A DNA stretch of 64,000 nt from Galaxea fascicularis (Eukaryota > Cnidaria > Anthozoa > Scleractinia > Euphylliidae): positions 7,419,047 to 7,483,046 of the forward strand of contig OX419342.1 in assembly GCA_948470475.1 (NCBI GenBank), given 5' to 3'. Positions 11,359-25,000 of the stretch are shown one piece after another. Numbering within the stretch: position 1 is the first letter of the stretch; the number at the start of each line of letters is the position of its first letter. The position numbers and the translations under genes were made by a program. The notes beneath the pieces are model-generated. The model saw nothing but the letters and a program-made list of their open reading frames with translations, searched no databases and was not told where the DNA came from.

Positions 11359-14300
11359 ATGGTCTGCGATAAATGTAAGTGAGAATAACTTTTTTCCTTA
11401 ATTGATCTCTGGTTTAGACAGCCCGATCGTTTTAACTTTCAGCGATCCTCAGTGGCCATGGTTTGGTTAACCAGGCATACCAGTTATTAAACGAGTCAAT
11501 TTAGGGTACTATACCATGGTACAAATGAGGATATGGGACCCAAATTGCATTCATTTTTACCATCTGAGATTGTTCATTCAAAAATGATTTTAGTTCATAT
11601 TTCAAGATTCCTGATGTTCAGTTGCATTGATTCTCAACATCTTTGCATGTTTTGGTATCTTTATATGTCAAAAGCATTTCCTCTGTGCAGTGGTATTTAT
11701 TAACAAAAAAGTTGTTGCCTCTCACCATGGTAGAATTAAAGCAAAAAGCCTTCATAGTTTACCTTTTACATCAAAAAACATAGTAACAACCGATCTTTTT
11801 GTAAGTTAGGCAGTCACCATTATTATGTTTGTTGTTAATGATCTATTCATTCCTTCCTTTCTTCTTTTCTTGAAATAATTTTAATCAGAGAGGGTAATTA
11901 GCTCGATCAGTCCCCTGGCAAAGGCTTAGCCTCTCCTATGCGTGTGGGTATTACGAAAGGTGTCTGTGGTGGAACATAGGGCATCCACTTTGGATCTCCA
12001 TTGGGGCATAGCACTCCATTTTTGACGATTTCCTTCACTTCTCTCCAAACCAGATTCTTGTTTTTGTGACGCTGTGCCCTCAAAACAGTCCTTTAGACGT
12101 CCTCCACACCTTACACCTTATTACCCTGTCGACAATGTTCAGTTTCTGGTTCTCCGAGAGTTAACCGAATGCACTGACTTCCACTTATAATATTGGTGTG
12201 TAACCTATCAACCATACTTCACTGCGCTGATTGTATTCCTTTATGGATGTGTCTCTAAAACTGAAGTATTCATAACGATGCAACAAAAATTCTTAAAATA
12301 GCGCAGTTTTGATCCGGAGGACCTAGAACTTTCAAGGCTGAAAAAGACTTCCTAAGCGACAGCCTCAAAACTTGTCAACAAACGATCAAAGTCGCAGCAA
12401 AGTTTAATGATTCACAAGTTAGAAATCAAATGTGTTACAAACAAGGGTTTCGACAAAAATTAGCTAATTAATCTCCCTGTTACGAATGCTTTTACTAAAA
12501 TTTGGAAAGCTTAAAAGCGTCCTAAACAAAGTGTCAAACACTTTACAAGTTAATCTTTTTCATAAATTGATGTTAAAGTGAGATTATTCCAAATTTTGCC
12601 ATAGCGATTACGACTAGACTATCGGAGCCGTGTTACTTAAAAGCGTATCAACATAATAGAGTCCAGCTTAACAAAAGTCTTCAAGCTGGCCTTAAAAAGA
12701 ATCAACTAAAATTTTATGTACCAAACATCTTTCTTTAAAATTTGTAAAGTTCCAAATGTCGTAAAATAAAGTTTAGAGTGTCTTTGGACCAGATAATTTC
12801 TTGCAGATGGTGATGATGAAAAATGCGGCATTTTAGCGCGAGCCCACCATCTGAAATTTACTTCATTGACGGCTACTGTTTTTGGCCTCTTCAAGGGAAT
12901 CATTGTTTCTGGCATCGACTACATCTTAAAGTTCTCTTTCCTCACAAACTGCTACATTTTGTAAGTAGTCTTCAGGCCGTCGAGTGACTCCTGCACGCCA
13001 CAAAGTAGTGTCCGGCACGGCAATAAACATGGTTGAATACGAGTACTACATGCTAAATTGTGTCAGGTGAAACACTTGAAAAATGAATATTGTTCTTCAA
13101 ATCATTGTTTGAGTGCGATTGGTTCAATATTTGCTCTGCGAACGCGACAGTAGATTGAAGGAGCCGTGTTACCAACGGGTCGGGCGCATTAACGAAAAAA
13201 GTGTAGCGTAACAAAAGTTCGCAGTTCGGCGTTGCAAGGCGTCAATGTTAATTTTGTGTACCGGCTGCATTTTGTCTCAAATTGTTCAATTTTGAAAATG
13301 TCGTAAAATAGAGCTTAGAGTGTCTTTGGACCAGATAATTTCTTGCAGTTACTGTAATGGTTATGGTCATGGTGAAAAACAGGCCCTTTTTACCACACGC
13401 TTACCACCTAAAATTTCCTTCATTGAAGGCTTTATCTCTGCGCATCGTGAAGTAATGTTCATACTATTGTTGTAATCTCATCGGGCCCTTGTCTCACAAA
13501 CTGTTCCATTTACTTAAAGGTTTGGTCTCTTTCCACATGTAATAGTTCAAGTGCCGTTTTAGTGTCAAGTACTGATATGCATCCCAGTTTTATCAGTTGT
13601 GCAGTTGGATATAACTTACTGGCAAGGTGCCGGTTTGGGAAATGTTACTGTAATAAACTTTACATTTCTATGTTGGTAAATGAAGTGATTGAGTGAGATG
13701 AGCTCAATTTTCCCGTGATAAGTAAATGTAGCCGGCATACAGATAATGCGTCGAGTAACAGAGGTATCAAAGCAAACGGTGTACTGTATCAGGAGTATTC
13801 AAGCGCGGTGTTATACAGCAAGAAAATTAGTTCCGTAGAACGAATTAATTTGACTGAAATTAGAAAGCTTGAAAGCGTTCCAAAGGCGACTTTATGGTGT
13901 AAATAGTTTGAAACGGGTAAAGTTTGCGGCTTGCTTTCTGCAGTTGTTGTTGTAATGGTGAAAAATGCGGCATTTTAGCGCGAGCCCACCATCTGAAATT
14001 TACTTCATTGACGGCTACTGTTTTTGGCCTCTTCAAGGGAATCATTGTTTCTGGCATCTACTACATCTTAAAGTTCTCTTTTCTCACAAACTGCTAAATT
14101 TTGTAAAGTTTTGTGGTTCCATTCTACACGAAGTAGTCTTCAGGCCGTCGAATGACTCCTGCACGCCACAAAGTAGTGTCCGGCACGGCAATAAACATGG
14201 TTGAATACGAGTACTTCATGCTGAATTGCATCAGGTGAAACACTTGAAAAGTGAATATTATTCTTCAAATCGTTGTTTGAGTACGATTGGTTCAATATTT

Positions 14301-16039
14301 GCTCTGCGAATGCGACTAGATTGGAGGAGCCGTGTTACTAACGGGTCGGGCACATTAACGAAAAAGAGTGTAGCGTAACAAAAGTTTGCAGTTCGGCGTT
14401 GCAAGGCGTCAATGTTAATTTTGTGTACCGGCTGCATTTTGTTTCAAATTGCTCAATTTTGAAAATGTCGTAAAATAGAGTTTAGAGTGCCTTTGGACAA
14501 GATAATTTCTTGCAGTTACTGTAGTGGTTATGGTCATGGTGAAAAATGCGCCATTTTAGCGCGAGCCCACCATCTAAAATTTACTTCATTGACGGCTAGC
14601 TACTGTTTTTGGCCTCTTCAAAGGAATCATCGTCTCTGGCATCGACTACATGTTACAGTTCTCTTTTCTCACAAACTGCTACATTTTGCAAAGTTTTGTG
14701 GTTCCATTCTACACGAAGTAGTCTTCAGGCCGTCGAGTGACTACTGCACGCCACAAGGTAGTGTCCGGCAAGGCAATAAACATAGTTGAATACGAGTGCA
14801 TGCTAAATTGTGTCGGGTGAAACACTTGAATATTGAGTGAATATTGTTCTTCAAATTGTTGTTTGAGTGCGATTTGTTCAATATTTGCTCTGCGAATGCG
14901 ACTAGATTGAAGGAGCCGTGTTAAAACTAACGGGTCGGGCGTGTTAACGAAAAAGAGCGTAGCGTAACAAAAGTTTCCAGTTCGTCGTTTCAAGGCGTCA
15001 ATGTTAATTTTGTGTACCGGCTGCATTTGTTTTAAATTGTTCAATTTTGAAAATGTCGTAAAATAGAGCTTAGAGTGTCTTTGGACCAGATAATTTCTTG
15101 CTTACTGCAACGGTTATGGTCATGGTGAAAAACAGGCCCTTTTTACCACACGCTTACCACCTAAAATTTCCTTTATTGAAGGCTTTATCTTTGCACATCG
15201 TGAAGTAATGTTCATACTATTGTTGTAATCTTATCGGGCCCTTGTCTCACAATATTTCTGAGCTTACAGGCACTGTGGCCTTATTCGCTGACAAAATCGA
15301 CTTTTTTAGATTTAGGTGTTCCTCCGGACATGTTATCTCCAAAACGAAGTCGGTGACCCCCTATCTTTTTTACATTTCTGACAGAACTAACACATCATCT
15401 TACAGTCGTAAAAGTCTCAGAAAGAAATCAACCCTTTGAAAATTTCACGTGAACGTCCTTAAATCTCTTACAATCACAGCCACCTAAGAAGCTCAATGTA
15501 AACTGAAAATAATCTCACTTAATCACATCATTTATAGAGAGTATGTAACCAGTCTCCAGAGATTCGAATGACATTGGGTTCGCGGTCATGTTGGCGGACA
15601 ATAACGAGAGAAGCTAGTGAGAAATCTTTTGTTCACCGTACACCAACATGGGGGTGATGACATAACGCGTATACCCCCTGATTAGAGAGCTTAAAGACGA
15701 AGGCGACGGCAAGAAGAACACCACGAAACAATAGGCTTAATAAGCAAAAACAATACTCTGCACGTGCGTTTTAGATTTATGTACACTTCTTTGTCGTCCT
15801 CAGGAAAACACCAACGTGAAATGGCCAAATTTTAGGTTTTAATGAGAACGTGAGCGTATGACGGTGAACTCTTCATTATTTTTCCCAACTTCAGTGCCGT
15901 TTTTACTAATTTACCTCCACAAAACTTCCCCAGCATTTTACAAGTTAAACCAGTGGAAAAGCTCGCGAAGAGTTACGATAACTAGAAGTCTATATTTCGA
16001 AGTGACGGTTCCGTTACCGTTGCTGTTGCCGTTGCCGTT

Positions 16040-16074
<35 letters not shown>

Positions 16075-19000
16075 TGCTACACCTCTCTAATTGACACTTC
16101 CCAAATCGACACCTTGCCAGTACGTTATATCCAACTGCACAACTGATAAAACTGGGATGCATATACTTGACACTAAAACGGCCCTTGAACTATTACATGT
16201 GGAAAGAGACCAAACCTTTAAGTAAATGGAACAGTTTGTGAGACAAGGGCCCAATAAGATTACAACAATAGTATGAACATTACTTCACGATGTGCAACGA
16301 TAAAGCCTTCAATAAAGTAAACTTTAGGTGGTAAGCGTGTGGTAAAAAGGGCCTGTTTTTCACCATGACCATAACCATTACAGTAAGCAAGAAATTATCT
16401 GGTCAAAAGACACTCTTAACTCTATTTTACGACATTTTCAAAGTTGAACAATTTAAAACAAATGCAGCCGGTACACACAATTAACATTGACGACTTGTAA
16501 CGACGAACTGCAAACTTTTGTTACGCTACACTCTTTTTCGTTAACACGCCCAACCCGTTAGTAACACGGATCCTTCAATCTAGTCACATTGGCAGAGCAA
16601 ATATTGAACCAATCGTACTCAAACAACAATTTGAAGAACAATATTCACTGTTCAAGTGTTTCACCTGACACAATTTAGCATGTACTAGTATTCAACCATG
16701 TTTATTGTGCCGGACACTACTTTGTGGCGTGCAGTAGTCATTCGACGGCCTGAAGACTATTTCGTGTAGAATGCAACCACAAAACTTTGCAAAATATAGC
16801 AGTTTGTGAGAAAAGAGGACTGCAACATGTAGTCGATGTCAGAGGCGATGATTGCTTTGAAGAGCCCAGAAACAGTAGCTGTCAATGAAGTAAATTTTAG
16901 ATGGTGGGCTCGCGCTAAAATGGCGCATTTTTCGCCATTACCATAACAACCGCAGAAAGCAAGCCGCAAACTTTACGCGTTTCATACTATTTACACCATA
17001 AAGTCGCCTTTAGAACTCTTTTAAGCTTTCTAATTTCAGTCAAATTAATTCGTTCTACGGAACTAATTTTCTTGATGTATAACACCCGGCGCGCTTGAAT
17101 ACTCCTGATATAGTACACCGTTTGCTTTGATACCTTTGTTACTCGACGCATTATCCGTGTGCCGGCTAGATTTACTTATCATGGGAAAATTGAGTTCATC
17201 TCACTCAATCCCTTTATTTGCCAACATAGAAATGTAAAGTTTATTACAGTAACATTTCCCAAACCGGCACCTTGCCAGTAAGTTATATCCAACTGCACAA
17301 CTGATAAAACTAGGATGCATATCAGTACTTGACACTAAAACGGCCTTTGAACTATTACATGTGGAAAGTGACCAAACCGGCTTTAAGTAAATGGAACGGT
17401 TTGTGCAATTAAGTCTTTGCCAAATATTATTTAAGTGGACCTATTGATTGAACTTAAGTCAACTGGTGAGGTTCCATAAAGAACAAGTTCGCATTTAGCG
17501 ACCATACTTTCACACGCCTTGCAGCCGCAAGATGGCAGGATTCGACGTCCCATTCATAGAAATCTTGATTTTTTTTTTTTACTTTCCACATTGATTTCTT
17601 GATCATTTTAGGACAAAGCAGAGATAATTGTAAATAAAATCTGTTCAGTCTGGAAAGAAAAGTAGGGGTCACCGACCATTTACGAGAGTAAACTGAAGGC
17701 GAAGGGGATGCAACAGCTACCATCCTTATACTTGCTTAGCTTTCTTTCTCATTGCACGTGCTGGATGGCTAACGTGGATGGCTAACGTGGCATCGTCTGG
17801 TTTTTTAACTGTGTTGGATGGTGTCCCCTCCACCTGGTCGGAAGTTCCATCTGGTGTCCCACAGGGCTCCATTTTGGGGCCTTTATTTTTTGTTTTTTTT
17901 ATAAGCGACTTGCCTGATGTCATTCTCCCTGGAAATACTATCGCGCTTTTTGCGGATGATTGTAAAATTTCAAGAATCATTGATGATGCTAGTGATCAAC
18001 TCTGTTTTCAACAGGACCTGGATAATCTCCATCAGTGGAGTATTCGCAACGCTTTGGACTTAAATGTCAAAAAGTGCAAAATTATGAGAATAACAAAGAA
18101 ACAGCATCCCTATGTCTCTAATTATTCCTTGGACAATTCCATTTTGGACGAAGTTAAAGAATTCAAAGACTTGGGAGTAACAACTACTGATAATTTTAAT
18201 TGGAACTCGCACATTGATATTATTGTTTCCAAAGCAAACAGAATGCTAGGGCTAATTAAAAGGTCATGTAGAGGTCTGGATGACGCTAAGACACTGAGAA
18301 CTCTCTACTGCGCATTGGTTCGATCAAATGTTGAATACTGTTCTGTGGTATGGTCACCCTACACCAAAAAGAACATAGAAAAGCTTGAAAGAGTACAAAG
18401 AAGAGCAACCAAGTTCATTTTAAAGACTGAGGACAATTATGAGACTCGCTTAAAGAAGCTAAATTTGATGTCACTAGAAAATAGGAGATTCATAGCTGAT
18501 GTTACATTTTTATACAAAGCTCTAAATGGAATAAGTAATATTAATATTGATTCTTATGTTGATTTTTATTCTGATGCTGATCATTATTCATTTAGGAAAT
18601 ATGATTATTTATCTCTTAAAAAGAAATACACAAGAACAAATCTCCTCAAATTTAGTTTTTTTCATAGGATAGTTGACGCCTGGAATCTTTTGCCTTACGA
18701 TACTCGTAAAGCAGTAAGTGTAAATATTTTTAAGAAGGGAGTTAAGAAGTATTTGTTGGATAATATGTCAAATTAGTTATTTATAGACCCTTTTATTAAT
18801 TAATTTATAGTTTTTGATATATTTATCCCACTTGATCTCTATGTAATGGTTGATTGATCTTTGATTTTTATCTGATTTTAACGAAATGATCTATTATTTT
18901 AATCCTGCAAGTTGTAATAGTATAAAATCATTGGTGATCTGTTTGTTATGGGGTCCTGGACTCCTTTACGGATTATCCATATGGCTATTCTTACTATTCT

Positions 19001-22000
19001 TTTAGTATGTACTATCTCTGATGCCATTAAATTGTAATAGAAATGACCTTGCATCATGGATTTCGTGCGCAGTAGGGATGCGCGTGAACAATTAGCGCAA
19101 ATAATCATGTTTGATCCTTTATTGGAAACTACAAGTAAATTTTGTCTTCTTTTCATTCTTCTTCTCTTTATTCACTTCTCCTTCTCCTTCATCACTCCTC
19201 CTGCAACAAAAAAAATGTTTTAGACGTTTGCTTTTTTTCCCCCAAGGGATGTGGGCAGCACACGAAAACAGAAACAATCATCGTCTGGTTTTAGTAGAAT
19301 GAACCAAAGAAACGAGGAAGAAAAAAAGACTAATACCGCTCTGATTTCATCTCTCTGCCAATTTCCCATTTGATCAAGATTTTACAATGAGTACTCCCCT
19401 CTTCCTGCTGTCTCCCCAGCAACAAGGCTGTTAGAATGCCAAGTTGTGTTTTTGTTTTGTTTTGTTTTTCAGTTAATGAAGTCACACCTATCTTTGGTGA
19501 AAACATTGGGAATTTGTTGGTCTTTAGTAAAACATACCTCACATTATGTCAAAGATGATTTATCATGACTTACATTTGCAATAACAAAGACTTTGTAGTC
19601 CCCCAAAGAGGGAGGACCGACCTACTTTAGCAGTAGGTTGGTGTTTGGGCCAATGGGCCCACACCTCTTCAGTCTGGTCGAGGTGTGCACCCACTTGCCA
19701 GCGTTACTTGATGCTTCCCGCAAGGCGCCATACTTTACAACGAAGGACTTTCTGTTCTGAAAAGGAAAATGAATTTCGCATTATTCATTACATTTATCAC
19801 CACTCAACGATCAAAGAGATTTAAAATCCAAGCTAACAGTTCCGGCGAAGGAACTGTATTCCCCTTAATGAAAAGGAATAGTATAATTCACTGAAATGGG
19901 GTCATTGGTTGTTTACTCGCAAGCTTCGGCGGGGAGAGAGGAGGCTATGGCCCAGGGCTGTTGGCCCACAGAACAGAAAAGGGGACTACGGACCTCCCAC
20001 TGATTAAAACTGCATTTCCTGTTTAAAAAATAATAATAAGCCTCCCTCTCTAACACCTAAAATTAACAAGAGAAATAGAGGAAATGAATTACCATACCAG
20101 CTATACTGACCACCTTTTTCAGCAATATTAGACTCACATAATTTATGTACACTGAATGCATATCACTACTGTTATTATAAGTTTATATAAAAAAAAAACA
20201 TCCAAGTTGATGTGCCTTTTAACAGCTACAGTGTTCATGTACCTGTATGTGTCATGTTTACAGAGGGCCCTCATGCAGCCACCTCATCACCTCGCTGCTT
20301 GTAACAGGAGCATGAGTAAATCCACTCAATCCCATCATTATCATTCTCATTTTCTGAGAGAAATGGACATCCTTTTCTCAGAAGAGAGGTATAGCGTGTC
20401 TCCTGTATAACAAAAGGAAATTTGACTTAGTTAAAACATTAATTTTATTGTAGCTATAACTATACCTTTTTTATAACATAGCTGATAAATTCGTGTAGTT
20501 ACATTGAACTTTAAAAGCATGCCTCATATTCTTATTATGTACGCTGACGATGTAGGAGAGGGAATTTTTCTTTAGACAATATTCAAACTACTGTGTTGAA
20601 AACAATATTTTATTGGTTCATGCATCAAAGGTGAGTTCATCTGTACCATGGAGATATGAAGCACTTGGGAAGTTGGAGAGCACGTAAGAAGGTAGTGTTG
20701 ACCTGGGCTATGTCTTGAGCAACTCTTACACATCTTTCATGCTCTGCAAACTTCCTGCATGCTGCATATCTCAATGAACACACCGTGAAACATTTAACCA
20801 ATAGCTGTTATTGAACTTATCAGCGGTTATCAGTTCTCCTTTGCGTTGCCCCCATTCGCATGCTGGGGAAAAGTACCAAGATGAAAACGAAACAACGTCC
20901 ATGAAGTAGCCAACACAGTCTCCAGACTTGAATCTAGCCGAAATTGCTGCTAAGGAAGCTTTGCAACTCCATTCATGATCGACTAGACAATGTCAATAAA
21001 ATGAAGAACCAACTCTTTAAATATTGAGGTCATTGCAATCCTCGATGCGTCGCGAAATGCGCCAAAACGCGAGGAAAAACGGAAACAAACGCCGGCATAT
21101 TGAAAGTGAAATGTCTCTTGACTGTAGCATTCAGGTATCTAATAGAGAAGCTTTACAATTCAATTCCTGGTTGACTAAACAATGTGATTAAAACGAAGAA
21201 CCATCTCACTAAATATTGAGGTCATTGCCACCCTCGATGGGTCGCAAACTGTGCCAAACCTAAACGCAAGGAAAAACGGAAACAAACACCGCCATATTGA
21301 AAGTGACAAATATTTCATGTCCCTTGTAGCATTCAGTTATATTGTCCCCTGAATGTAGGAATCATGCGAGTTTACCGTGTTCAGCGTTTGATAAATAACG
21401 CTTCGCGTGATCTGCCAACATCGTTTTACCAGTAAGTAACTGTTAACTGTCGATAAAGACCTACTATTCCAGTCTTAAACTGTAGTCAAAAAATCATTTA
21501 ATGAGAGTTGAGATAAAACTCCACACAGCCTATAACTTACCAAACTACACGTATCTTCCTCATCAGAACTCGAATTATGGACCTCCGGAATGGCTCTTCT
21601 GGCGTGTTTAGAAGGAGAAGTGATTGGAGCACAATCACTAAAATCGCTTGGCCATTCTCTTCTCCTCGGCATCATTCACGGCATCCGACGGCATTAGCTT
21701 CAATGCTCACTGGCACTTCACGTTCCTTCACATCACTTACGATTGTGCACGAAACTGACCAGTGGAATCGCAGTCTCGTGGTACAAGAAAGGGCCTTTTG
21801 GGTCCCATATCCTCTTTTGTACCATGGTAACCCTCCCCAAAAGTGACCCGTTTTATGCCTCGGCATACATGTAGATCGCTGTTATAAAAGATGAATTTTC
21901 GCCTTACATGGACTCCGCAATTAATTGTTCTATGATTTAGGTCAAAAGAAACTCGGGAAGGTGATTTGTCCTGACCCATGGAAGGCTGGAGCAAGAAATA

Positions 22001-25000
22001 CAACAGGTAATCTTGATGGTAGAAATTGTGATGGGTCTATGATGGGTCTGAGATGTCAGATGGGTCTGTGATGAGAAGAAAAATTTCTTCTCATCACAGA
22101 CCACCATTATTAACATTAAAATATTGAACGTTGACATGGCAGTGACGCGCCCTCATACTAAAGATATTATCGAAAATTTAACCCTGAGGAACTCGATTTT
22201 AGTCTAAGAAAGGTCTTTTTTGTCTTCGTCAGTCCAAGGCCTTATCAACTTGTAATTAAGTGTGCATTTCGCATTCAAGGGAGGTACATCCACTGTGGTT
22301 AGTAATAGTAATTGGACCAAGTGGAGTACAATTCAGGGAGTACTTGGGCAAGCAATTTCAAAATTGAAGTTACGAGCACAATTACTCCCTGAATTGTACA
22401 ACATGAGGTCCAATTACCAATTAATTGTATCAATAACAAATTTCAAGATTAAGAAGATTGTGAGAACCTCCTTCGGGTGAAAAAGTCAGTCTTATGTTCC
22501 AGCAGTCTTACAAACAGTCAGAAAACATTATGAAAAGCTTTTAAAGTGCACGTAATTGACGCATGAATGGTGTAGGTGTCCAATTACAGGTATCCAATTA
22601 CAAAAAGTTGAAATTGGATACCTGTAATTGGACACCCACGTGATCGTGGGCCAATTACGCAACAAATAGGCGTGTACAGAACCAATCAGAATCGAGAATT
22701 TTGTTATAGATACAATTAGCATAATAATATCAACTGGCAAGTACAGTTCAACCCATATCGTGGCACTAGGCATTTGTGCCCAGTGGCACAAGGGATATGC
22801 AGTGATTGGTACTTGATTGGTTGGCTGCAAATTGGTCAGACTATGAACCATAAGTAACTGTTTTGCCTTAAAATCAAAATTGGTGGAACAAAAGCTGCTC
22901 ATGGTGTAAGAAATCCAAGCTACATGTATTAACACAAAAGAGTACTTTACTACTTTATTAATAGTGAAATTTAGTACTAAAATGCCAAAAGAGAGATTAT
23001 CTGGAGTATTATCATTTTTCGACAAAGTACGCACTTATGACAGGATTGCATAGTTGCAGAAAATATCCGTAACTCCCCACAGATGTTATTTTGGGTATGT
23101 CCCCCCCCCCCCCCCCGCACCCTACCCTCTCCACACCCCTCTGGAAATTTTACTCATGGGATTTCCACTGACCTTTTGGGGAGGTATGTGTATTTTGTGG
23201 AACTTCACATTGCACAAAAAACCTTAAAAAATACTCACATAGAGATTGCACCTTGCTGGAATACAGTCATGGCATGTACCAGTATACCCCTTGAGGGTAG
23301 TTGTTAATCTGTTGTGTTTTACATATTTAGAAGGTGGAGGAAGAAAGGTAAATGAGAACAAGCTTCTGACGCAAAAGAAGAACAGGTAGAGATGCTATAT
23401 AATGTAAATTATTCAGCTGCCAGTGTCTGTCACTCGGTTGACTCAGTTGGTGGAGCACCGCACTGCTGTGCGGGAGGTGATGGGTTCAAACCTCAGCTAG
23501 ACCAACACTCAGGGTCTTCATCCCTTTGAATGCCAAGGATGTATATACAGGGGGTGTATGTTACAAGTTAAATTTCATCTCAGGTGATTTTTTATTTAAC
23601 CTAGGGGAAAATGAAATTCCTTTGTCTTCTCATGAATAATTAGGATTAGGAGACAAAGGAATTTCATTTTGACCTAGGTTAAATCAAAAATAACCTGAGA
23701 TCAATTTTAACCTGTAACATATATATGTCCAACAATATGAGCCTCAGATACCAAGGACAGATATATATGTCCTCTATGAAGCTTTGTTTTCTGTTACCTG
23801 GTCATTCACATATTTTTGCAGTGGTCATTTAAAAGGACCTGGGAGACATTAACAGGACTGTCATTAGTACCCAGTAACTGGCTTTTGTAGCCAGTTACTA
23901 CAGTAAAATCAGCCGGCTACTCTCAGTGACAAAATCAGGAAAATAACAGCTACAGGAAGATTTGCTCGATTTTTGACCAGCTAGTTTCCCTAAGAGACCA
24001 GCTTCTAAAAATCTTAATGACAGCCCTACATTAAATAATTCACTGACCAAGAAAATTTTGTATTGTTGGCACAACATATACCCAGGAGGCTTTGTATAAG
24101 ATGGTGGCCAGCTCACATGGCTCACATCAGATGATAACCAAGGAACTTTTAGAGGAAGTTTCACCAATAGAGACTCTGAATTTAGTGACAAGGAAAGTGA
24201 AAATGTTTTGGAATATAATGAGAATAGCTCTGGCTCCGAAGCAGACGATGAAAGCGGCGTAGAAGGCGAAAGTTTTGAGGAACATGACAACCAGAGTGCT
24301 AGTGAAGACAGTGAAAGTGAAGAGGAAACTGGGGCACCTAACAGAGGTCAAAAAATGGTGAAAGTCTGTAAATTTGGAAAACATGCAAAATCCAATATGG
24401 CTGCCAGTTGTAGGGCCTGTACCTGGGTTGGCATTCAAAGGGTTAAATAACTGAGGAGAAGTGCTGCCTTTGTAATGACATCTGCATATGGTTAGACTTC
24501 TGGTCTTCTCAGATGAGGACAAACTGTAGGTCCAACCCAGTGTTGTGGTCTGTATATTGATGGTTAGGATGGGTAAATGCTGCATGAGCTAATCTTCAAT
24601 CCAACTTTGATGATGGTGATGATGGTGATAATGATAGTGATGGTGGTGATGATGATGACGATGATGATGATGATGATGATGATGATAATAATAATAATGA
24701 TGATGACGATGATGATGACAATGATAATGATGGGGGGGGTTCTGTTGATGGGGAAAATGACTAAAAATGTTGTACAGTGTTGAACAGTTGAACAGCGTAC
24801 ATGTATTTACTGGGAAGTGGTTTAAACTTTGTGAGATTATAATTTTTATGGGGGATTTTGACTGACAAATAATTAAATTAAATTAATGCTTGGCTATCTT
24901 TTAGTTAATCTTTTACAATTTTAATAATGTTCTTGTCCTTTGTTGTCAGATTTAATCCCTACTCAACCTTCAACAAGTGCAGAATCTGTAAACAGACTGT

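Larger units (their letters stand above)
23430..24585 (+). mobile_element. tRNA-derived SINE split by a later insertion
   Basis: The head at about 23430-23520 has a tRNA-like A box (gactcagttggtgg) and B box (gggttcaaacc). The body resumes at 24443 with ttaaataactgaggagaagt and continues to about 24585. Between the two parts sits the 922-bp TIR element at 23521-24442. Assignment of both parts to one SINE is from their order and the clean junctions. Confidence 0.6.

Noticed and set aside
12706..14057. Repeated minus-strand frames starting MPETMIPLKRPKTVAV
   Set aside because: They recur with module A of the foldback array and have no splice context or family resemblance.
15858..16162. Proline/leucine- and Gly/Asp-rich frames on both strands
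   Set aside because: Translations of the GCCGTC repeat tract.
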